Below are positions 7,890 through 12,733 of a stretch of DNA of 12,733 nucleotides, piece after piece. Made by a program: the position numbers and the translations under genes. The notes under the pieces are model-generated. The model was not told where the DNA came from. It saw only the letters and a list, made by a program, of their open reading frames with translations, and ran no database searches. The stretch covers positions 1-12,733 of the forward strand of contig CAZSLZ010000104.1 in the NCBI GenBank assembly GCA_964607865.1, given 5' to 3'. The DNA comes from CAZSLZ01 sp964607865 (GTDB lineage Bacteria > Vulcanimicrobiota > JAJTBE01 > CAZSLZ01). Numbering within the stretch: position 1 is the stretch's first letter; each line of letters opens with the position of its first letter.

Positions 7890-10286
7890 TTAATTCTCCT
7901 CCTTTCCCAACTGAGCCATGATTTTATCGGTGGTAACCGGTAGGTGATAAAACTCTGCCCCTGTAGCATTGCGGATGGCGTTGGCAAAAGCCGGCGCAAC
8001 ACCGACAGTTCCGTGCTCGGCTAATGGGCGCGCTCCATAAGGGCCGTCATGTTGAGGAGTTTCCAAAAAAATCACTTCAATTTCTGTATCTGCCAGATCA
8101 GCAACGGTGGGAACTTTATAATCGGTAAGGTTGTCATTTCTTACCAGCCCTTCGCCGGAATAGACCATTTCTTCGAAATGAGCTGGGCCGAAAGCCTGTA
8201 CCATTGCGCCTATCAACTGGCCCCGCGCCAGGACCGGGTTAATCACCTTGCCTACGTCCATGGCGGTAACCAGTTTGTGGACCTTTATTTCTCCCGTCAA
8301 TTTATCAATAGACATATCCACGCCCTGGGCGCCGAAGGTCCATTCGGCGGCAGCGTTGCCCTGCCCGGTTTCAGGGTCATGATAAACGATTTTTGGAGGC
8401 AGAAAATATCCGGTTCCCGTTACAGGCCCTCCCAGAGCCATACCGTCATCAAAAACATATCCCATTATAAGAGATTTTACCGGCAGGCATTTTCCGCCGG
8501 GTGCTTTTACGTTGGTTCCGTCATATTCAATTTTTTCAACTGAATCCAGCTCCCATATCTGGGCAGCCATGTTTTTAATTTTACCGATAGCTTCCATACA
8601 AGCCCGAACCACGGCATTTCCACACATCCAGGTTGTCCGGGAAGCAACAGTCTGCCAGTCGTAGGGGTGTCTTTCAGTATCGATAGTGGTGGATACCCTT
8701 ACTTTTTGGGGATCAATCTTCAGGGTTTCGGCGGCAATCTGGCTCAGAGCTGTGGTTGAGCCCTGGCCCATGTCTGTGGCGCTTACCTGAATGTTAACTG
8801 AGCAGTCTTCATTGAACCGCAGCTGGCACATGGAAGGCGCGCTGGTGGCCATAACCGGGGATTTCATCAGTGAGGCGAACCCTTTTCCCCGGATATATCG
8901 GCCATTGTCTTTTTTTTCGGTGGAAATTTTTTTCCAGTTTTCCCAGTCCAGAGCTTTTGCTACCTGGCGGAGGCATTCTGCGGGGTCGCCGTTACCAGCT
9001 TCTATAGTCTGTCCTATAGCATTGGTTTTTCCCGGCGATAATAAATTTTTCAAGCGGAATTGGGCAGGGTCGAATCCCATCTTACCGGCGATAATGTCCA
9101 TCTGTCTTTCCGCAGCCCAGTGTCCTTCAGGGTGGCCATATCCGCGATAAGCCCCTACATAGGGAAGGTTGGTATAAACAGCGTGGGAATCGATTTGAAC
9201 ATTGGGAATAAAATAAGGGCCGGTGGAGTTCTGGCCGCCCCCTACAATTATATTAATGCAGTATTCGCCGTATGCCCCTGCGTTGAACGCCAGGTCAATT
9301 TTTCTGGCAGTCAGCATACCGTCTTTTGTAACTCCGGTTCTGATTTTCACATGACAACCTCTGCCGATAACTGAACCGCAGAACATTTCTTCTCTTTCCA
9401 AAACAAGTTTGACGGGTTTACCGGGAACTTCGCTTGCTATAAGGGCAGCCAGGGGTTCTATGGTGCAGTCGGATTTTCCGCCGAAACCACCTCCTATGTA
9501 AGGTACTACCACCCTTACCTGGGAATGGTTTTTGTCAAATAAATGAGTAAGAACATTCCTTACCAGGAAAGGGGATTGAGCAGAGGCGTAAACTTCCAGC
9601 ATTCCGTCAGTTTTGTGATAGGCAATGCAGCCATGGGGTTCCATCTGGCAATGGCTGATATGAGGAAAAGAAAACTCATGTTCAAAAATCCGGTCAGCTT
9701 CATCGAACCCCTTATCAACGTTTCCCTTTCTTACTTTGAAATGATGGAAAATATTGGTTCCTTTCTGAGGACAGAAGGTCTTGAAGCATTCATATTCATG
9801 AAGGTCTTCATGGATTATGGGGGCGTCAGGTTTCATGGCCTCCCGGGGATCGAAAACCGGTTTTTCGGGGCGATATTCCACACGGATTAACTCCAGGGCA
9901 CGGGTGGCGATTTCCGGGGTATCAGCAATTACAGCTGCTACGGGTTCGCCGATAAACCGAACTTTGGTATGGGCCATCACGGGCTGGTCGTTAATACATT
10001 CACCTATTCTTTTGTGGGCAAATTTCTTTCCGGTTACCACAGCCCAGACTCCCTGTATTTTTTCAGCTTCTTTGGTATCAATGGATAACAGGTCTGCATG
10101 GGCATATTTTGAGCGCAATACTTTTGCAAAAAGCATTCCCTGTAATTTTAGGTCATCAATATATTTGCCCTGGCCGGTAACTTTATCTATGGCATCATAT
10201 CGTTTTAAAGATTTTCCCACTGTCCGGTATTTTTCTTCAGATTCAGGCACCTGACAGGATTTATTCTTCTGAAGAATTGTCCTCAT
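7890..10286 (-). CDS. Molybdopterin-binding catalytic subunit of xanthine dehydrogenase/CoxL-family hydroxylase
   Basis: From ATG 10286 the product has 798 residues, typical of CoxL/XdhA large subunits. These bind molybdopterin (often as the cytosine dinucleotide) and hydroxylate N-heterocycles, aldehydes or CO. Numbering from a GTG three codons upstream, the sequence shows the a/b hammerhead start (VGKSLKRYDAIDKVTG, 26-41), MEPHG (218-222), GGGFGGK (268-274), GAYRGYG (381-387, with the substrate-loop Arg), DMGQGSTT (508-515), and ARPLAEHG (755-762) with the probable catalytic Glu760. The CO dehydrogenase loop AYxCSFR is absent, so the xanthine/nicotinate/aldehyde side of the family is more likely. 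I prefer ATG 10286 because GGGAG lies eight bases before it; a GTG at 10293-10295 overlaps that site. No clear promoter is visible. It lies upstream of, and is coupled to, the FAD-subunit gene. Confidence 0.93.
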   Translation of the reverse strand: MRTILQKNKSCQVPESEEKYRTVGKSLKRYDAIDKVTGQGKYIDDLKLQGMLFAKVLRSKYAHADLLSIDTKEAEKIQGVWAVVTGKKFAHKRIGECINDQPVMAHTKVRFIGEPVAAVIADTPEIATRALELIRVEYRPEKPVFDPREAMKPDAPIIHEDLHEYECFKTFCPQKGTNIFHHFKVRKGNVDKGFDEADRIFEHEFSFPHISHCQMEPHGCIAYHKTDGMLEVYASAQSPFLVRNVLTHLFDKNHSQVRVVVPYIGGGFGGKSDCTIEPLAALIASEVPGKPVKLVLEREEMFCGSVIGRGCHVKIRTGVTKDGMLTARKIDLAFNAGAYGEYCINIIVGGGQNSTGPYFIPNVQIDSHAVYTNLPYVGAYRGYGHPEGHWAAERQMDIIAGKMGFDPAQFRLKNLLSPGKTNAIGQTIEAGNGDPAECLRQVAKALDWENWKKISTEKKDNGRYIRGKGFASLMKSPVMATSAPSMCQLRFNEDCSVNIQVSATDMGQGSTTALSQIAAETLKIDPQKVRVSTTIDTERHPYDWQTVASRTTWMCGNAVVRACMEAIGKIKNMAAQIWELDSVEKIEYDGTNVKAPGGKCLPVKSLIMGYVFDDGMALGGPVTGTGYFLPPKIVYHDPETGQGNAAAEWTFGAQGVDMSIDKLTGEIKVHKLVTAMDVGKVINPVLARGQLIGAMVQAFGPAHFEEMVYSGEGLVRNDNLTDYKVPTVADLADTEIEVIFLETPQHDGPYGARPLAEHGTVGVAPAFANAIRNATGAEFYHLPVTTDKIMAQLGKEEN

Positions 10287-10294
10287 AAAAACCA

Positions 10295-10299
10295 CTCCC
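10295..10299 (-). promoter_or_regulatory. Ribosome binding site deciding the large-subunit start
   Basis: On the minus strand GGGAG is followed by eight bases and then ATG at 10286-10284. The alternative GTG at 10295-10293 overlaps this site and so could not use it. Confidence 0.6.
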
Positions 10300-10316
10300 G
10301 AAAAAGTAAATTAGTT

Positions 10317-10341
10317 AAAAATCCCCGGGGAATACCCGGGG
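10317..10341 (-). terminator. Intrinsic terminator after the rsmG-pilZ unit
   Basis: A seven-base-pair GC-only stem, CCCCGGG/CCCGGGG (10323-10329 with 10335-10341), has a five-base loop. On the minus strand it is followed by A and then five U (10321-10317). It lies between the PilZ gene stop and the large-subunit start. Because only about 22 bases separate hairpin and start region, any large-subunit promoter must overlap the hairpin or lie upstream of it, or the hydroxylase genes rely on readthrough. Confidence 0.65.
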
Positions 10342-10395
10342 TGTTATTCACATAGTTTTAATTCAATATGGAAAAGGTTTAGCCCTTTAAATTCG

Positions 10396-11163
10396 CTATG
10401 TTTTCATTCTCTGCAGGAAGTTGAACATACTGGTAAGCAGTTGCTGATCCATATCGGTTACATTAATGTATTGAATCGCCACCAGATATTCGTCCTTATT
10501 GTCCAGCCTCTGTTCCTTTTCCAATTCAGCATTTCTGACCACCACGCCGGAAATTGTGAGGGGAAACTGCATTGAAGTTATCTTAATTTTGACTATTTCG
10601 TTTTCGTTAATTGCGCGTTTGTAACCTATTGCCAAGCCACTGACACTGAAATTATAGAGCCTTACCGGTTCCCAGTCTGTTTCTCCGCTGTCCACCAGCA
10701 TTATTCTGGCAGGAAAACTGGAATTGACCCGGACATGTTTTCTTTTTCTGATTTCCTGATAATTCACTTCTTGAGGATATTCCATTTCGAAATTTGGAGC
10801 CCGGGTATCTTCGGGAATGTTCAATATTTGGGAATCAAAGACAGCGTGTTCATTACCGCATGGGATTTTAATGTGAATTGTATCGCCAACTTTGATGGGC
10901 AAAGGATCTACTCCCATCAGTTCAGGAATTTCAATAGTGAAGTTATCTGTTTCTATTTTTCTGACCCTGGTTTTCCAACCCTTTCTTGCAGAAATAGCGG
11001 TTTTCTGGACAGTGCAGTTTACACCTTCTTCAAAACCCCTTATATATACTCTTTTTATATCTCTGGCGCTGCCTTTATTACCAAAACTCTGTTGTGAACG
11101 GGTTGGGCTTTCTTCGTTCTGTCCGCCAAAAATATTTTTGAAAAAATCTAACATTAAGATCAC
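10396..11163 (-). CDS. PilZ-domain protein, YcgR-like c-di-GMP effector
   Basis: The 255-residue product has a C-terminal PilZ domain (about 138-250) with both c-di-GMP binding signatures: RKHVR at 141-145 (RxxxR) and NFSVSG at 171-176 ([D/N]xSxxG). Residues about 68-128 fit the YcgR N-terminal flagellar-brake-like domain (IKVGDTIHIKIP at 90-101). YcgR-type proteins bind c-di-GMP and act on the flagellar motor or other targets; the target here is unknown. The first 65 residues are polar and variable, with no signal peptide or membrane span. It follows rsmG after 11 bases on the same strand and is probably co-transcribed. The start is uncertain: GTG 11163 sits very close to an AGGGG element, whereas ATG 11154, three codons later, has a long 12-base spacing. 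A terminator hairpin lies downstream. Confidence 0.85.
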   Translation of the reverse strand: MILMLDFFKNIFGGQNEESPTRSQQSFGNKGSARDIKRVYIRGFEEGVNCTVQKTAISARKGWKTRVRKIETDNFTIEIPELMGVDPLPIKVGDTIHIKIPCGNEHAVFDSQILNIPEDTRAPNFEMEYPQEVNYQEIRKRKHVRVNSSFPARIMLVDSGETDWEPVRLYNFSVSGLAIGYKRAINENEIVKIKITSMQFPLTISGVVVRNAELEKEQRLDNKDEYLVAIQYINVTDMDQQLLTSMFNFLQRMKT

Positions 11164-11174
11164 TTACCCCTGAC

Positions 11175-11900
11175 TTATTTTATTGGCTCTCTTTTTATTG
11201 CCTGATAAGAACGGGGATACCTTTTTTCCAAAGTATCCATTTTTAAAAAAATTAACAAATTGGTTTCACTATCTGGCGAAATATTATATTTAATAACTCC
11301 GGGAGTATTCAACGACAAACGTTTATAACCTTCGCCCATTAGTTTCAATTCTTCATTGTAATTAATTCCCTTCCAGCAGACCACCTTTCCTTCAGGCCTT
11401 ACAAAAGGCGAAGCCAATTCCAATAAAACAGGCAGGCCCGCCAAAGCTTTAGATGTAACACAATTGTATTGTTCTCTGTATTCTATTTTTTTACCTGCAA
11501 TTTCTGCCCTTTCACAAACAAACTTCATGTCGGTTAAGGCGATTTCCCTGCATACTTCTTTTACGAAATTGATTTTTTTGTATGACGAGTCTAACAACGT
11601 AACTTTAACCGATGGATACATGATTTTTAATGGAATGCCTGGAAAACCCGCACCGGTTCCAATATCAATTACCCTGCAGTTAACTGGCAACTCCAGATAC
11701 TTTGCCCCCACCATGGAATCGATGAATAAAAAATCAATTATTTCTTCGTAATTTAATTTTCCTTTAAGGTTTATTCTTTTACCATATTGAACCAGCATCT
11801 TGAAATAAAGTTCTAACTGGACAAACTGTTCTTCTTTCAAAGAAATCTTAAACTCTTCTGACTTTTTAATCAAGGAATTTTTAAAATTTGTTGTCTTCAT
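11175..11900 (-). CDS. rsmG: 16S rRNA (guanine-N7) methyltransferase RsmG (GidB)
   Basis: The 241-residue product is of normal length for RsmG. This enzyme uses S-adenosylmethionine to methylate N7 of the 16S rRNA residue equivalent to E. coli G527 in the decoding region. The SAM-binding loop IDIGTGAGFPGIPL is at 78-91, with LLDSSYKKINFV at 102-113, RAE at 131-133, YREQYNCVTSKAL at 141-153 and GKVVCWKG at 171-178. The C-terminal RYPRSYQAIKREPI (227-240) matches the conserved RYPR tail. In the family H-x-x-D-S motif the His is replaced by Phe (FIDS, 59-62). ATG 11898-11900 has only a weak AGG upstream. The gene is outside the common mnmG-rsmG-parAB neighbourhood; here it heads a small unit with a PilZ gene. 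Confidence 0.95.
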   Translation of the reverse strand: MKTTNFKNSLIKKSEEFKISLKEEQFVQLELYFKMLVQYGKRINLKGKLNYEEIIDFLFIDSMVGAKYLELPVNCRVIDIGTGAGFPGIPLKIMYPSVKVTLLDSSYKKINFVKEVCREIALTDMKFVCERAEIAGKKIEYREQYNCVTSKALAGLPVLLELASPFVRPEGKVVCWKGINYNEELKLMGEGYKRLSLNTPGVIKYNISPDSETNLLIFLKMDTLEKRYPRSYQAIKREPIK

Positions 11901-12025
11901 AAATAAACCTGCTTTCTTTTATATTCTAAAGAATTTATCCTAAATATTCCACATATTTAACAAAACGTTAATAAAATTTAACATATTTTTAATAAACGGA
12001 ACCCGATATTCCCATGTAAAATTTA
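11901..12025. other. AT-rich leader upstream of rsmG, no clear promoter found
   Basis: This part of the divergent intergenic region is very AT-rich. I looked for a minus-strand promoter for rsmG and found only poor -10 matches (four of six positions) with no good -35. Two copies of ACATATTT, at 11951 and 11981, are 30 bases apart. No RNA gene or terminator is visible. Confidence 0.4.
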
Positions 12026-12053
12026 TTTACAATGTCAGAAAGAGTGTTATTAT
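12026..12053 (+). promoter_or_regulatory. Candidate distal promoter of the Met/His-rich gene
   Basis: TTTACA (12026-12031), 16 bases, then TATTAT (12048-12053), preceded by TG at 12045-12046 as an extended -10. It would give a leader of about 110 bases. The -10 is weaker than in the proximal promoter. Confidence 0.45.
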
Positions 12054-12099
12054 AGATATCATGCCGAAATAATTATTTTTTATGTTTTATTAAATTTCC

Positions 12100-12130
12100 T
12101 TTACATTATATTAATACCGTGTGATATAAT
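12100..12130 (+). promoter_or_regulatory. Proximal promoter of the Met/His-rich gene
   Basis: A perfect TATAAT (12125-12130) with TG at 12122-12123 forms an extended -10. TTTACA at 12100-12105 is a -35 at 19-base spacing (TTACAT at 18). Transcription would start near 12137, about 37 bases before the ATG. Confidence 0.7.
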
Positions 12131-12173
12131 AAACAATCGAAGAAAAAAGGTTTTAATCAGGAGGAGTTAAGTT

Positions 12174-12733
12174 ATGACAGGTTTATCAAATGCAGCTGCA
12201 ATGACCCAGTTAGCAAATGCCGATTTTCAGATGGCGAGATCCATACAATCTCAATTGATGATGCAAAATGCATTTACGGGTTACGGCCCGGGCCTTCACG
12301 GTGGTGCCATGGGGCTTATGGGTTCACCCATGATGGGATTTTCTCCTATGATGAACCCTTATGGTGGGGGAATGTTCAACAGTAATTCAATGAACCTGAT
12401 GATGAACCAGATGTTTCAGATGCCCATGGGGATGCCTTATGGTTTCCAGGGAGGTTTTGGGAATTATGGCAATTATCAGAATTATCAACCTTTCTATCAA
12501 AGTAATCCTTACACTAATTTAACTCCCTATTATCAAGATATACCTCATCAAAACCATGTAGTCCATCACCATCACCATCGTTATTATCCGACGCAGGCAC
12601 CCCATGGTGCTAATGCAACCGGCGGGGCTAACGCAACCGGCGGAGCCAACGCAACCGGCGGAGCTAACGCAACCGGCGGTGCCAACGCAACAGGCGGGGC
12701 CAACGCAACCGGCGCGGCGAACGGCACACGCCG
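12174..12733 (+). CDS. Met-, Tyr- and His-rich protein with ANATGG tandem repeats, 3'-partial
   Basis: This open frame runs off the right edge; 186 codons are visible. The start is ATG 12174, with AGGAGGAG at 12159-12166. Four zones follow each other. Residues 1-40 could form a helix (MTGLSNAAAMTQLAN...). Residues 42-90 are Met-rich, with 15 Met between 46 and 87, plus Gly, Pro and Asn. Residues 91-122 are Tyr/Asn/Gln-rich (GNYGNYQNYQ). A His cluster (H125, H128, HHHHH 131-135) then leads into six copies of Ala-Asn-Ala-Thr-Gly-Gly from residue 146, the sixth ending in Ala. There is no signal peptide or membrane segment and no cysteine. I recognise no family. Low-complexity Tyr/His/Gly proteins occur in spore coats and surface layers, and Met/His clusters bind metals such as copper or nickel; either role is inference. 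The strong promoter and ribosome site suggest abundant expression. Confidence 0.8.
   Translation, partial: MTGLSNAAAMTQLANADFQMARSIQSQLMMQNAFTGYGPGLHGGAMGLMGSPMMGFSPMMNPYGGGMFNSNSMNLMMNQMFQMPMGMPYGFQGGFGNYGNYQNYQPFYQSNPYTNLTPYYQDIPHQNHVVHHHHHRYYPTQAPHGANATGGANATGGANATGGANATGGANATGGANATGAANGTR
12609..12733 (+). repeat. 18-bp in-frame minisatellite encoding ANATGG
   Basis: Six contiguous 18-bp units start at 12609, 12627, 12645, 12663, 12681 and 12699. A degenerate seventh (AANGTR) begins at 12717 and reaches the window end. Units 1-5 differ only at third codon positions (GCT/GCC, AAT/AAC, ACC/ACA, GGG/GGA/GGT), so the protein repeat is exact while the DNA has drifted. Unit 6 ends GCG (Ala) instead of Gly. 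The array is much richer in GC than the DNA before it. Confidence 0.92.

Noticed and set aside
8049..8543. 164-codon plus-strand open frame antisense to the molybdopterin subunit
   Set aside because: It mirrors conserved CoxL/XdhA coding sequence and has no family resemblance of its own.
7890..10286. Aerobic CO dehydrogenase large subunit (CoxL form I)
   Set aside because: The defining AYxCSFR loop is absent; the equivalent position reads GAYRGYG, as in other xanthine dehydrogenase-family enzymes.
10344..10352. TTATTCACA, a perfect DnaA-box consensus
   Set aside because: It is a single copy with no cluster, no dnaA/dnaN nearby and no AT-rich unwinding region at that spot; one match is expected by chance.
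11901..12173. Possible replication origin next to rsmG (AT-rich region)
   Set aside because: No run of DnaA boxes was found on either strand; the nearest resemblances have two mismatches.
12564..12578. His5 run as an engineered affinity tag
   Set aside because: It sits inside a natural low-complexity region with further His at residues 125 and 128, and is not at a terminus or beside vector sequence.
12609..12733. CRISPR array or collagen-like repeat
   Set aside because: Units are 18 bp, contiguous and in frame with no spacers, so not CRISPR. Gly spacing in ANATGG is not every third residue, so not a collagen G-x-y repeat.

Overview
The window is bacterial. It has strong Shine-Dalgarno sequences, sigma70/sigmaA-type promoters (TTTACA with extended TGnTATAAT -10 boxes) and compact gene spacing. 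The DNA is moderately AT-rich with some GC-rich patches. A molybdenum hydroxylase, an HD-GYP phosphodiesterase, a PilZ protein and a giant NHL-repeat protein together suggest a free-living, signalling-rich, possibly anaerobic bacterium (Firmicutes-like or a candidate phylum). The sequence alone does not settle the lineage.

Plus-strand left half (1-6943). A very large NHL beta-propeller protein (56-4237) enters from the left edge, and its first propeller is cut in half. It is followed by an M29-family aminopeptidase (4285-5409) and, after a 7-base gap, a membrane-anchored HD-GYP protein (5417-6688). A separate promoter (6694-6723) then drives a 61-residue small protein (6758-6943). A bidirectional hairpin terminator (6963-6989) closes this convergent boundary.

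Minus-strand middle (7017-11900). Read from right to left, rsmG (16S rRNA m7G methyltransferase) is followed after 11 bases by a PilZ/YcgR-like c-di-GMP effector. After a terminator hairpin come the molybdopterin subunit and then the FAD subunit of a xanthine dehydrogenase/CO dehydrogenase-family enzyme. Those two abut as TAAATG. No [2Fe-2S] small subunit is present in the window.

Right end (11901-12733). A 273-base AT-rich divergent intergenic region carries two candidate tandem plus-strand promoters. They precede a striking low-complexity gene that runs off the right edge. Its product has a Met-rich segment, a Tyr/Asn/Gln-rich segment, a His cluster and a tandem array of a six-residue unit (ANATGG) encoded by an 18-bp minisatellite.

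How the genes relate: the HD-GYP protein (predicted to break down c-di-GMP) and the PilZ protein (predicted to sense it) are two arms of one signalling system, although they lie in different transcription units. The two most unusual items are the NHL protein, built from about 318-residue super-repeats of six blades joined by charged linkers, and the partial Met/His/ANATGG protein. I recognise no known system for either.
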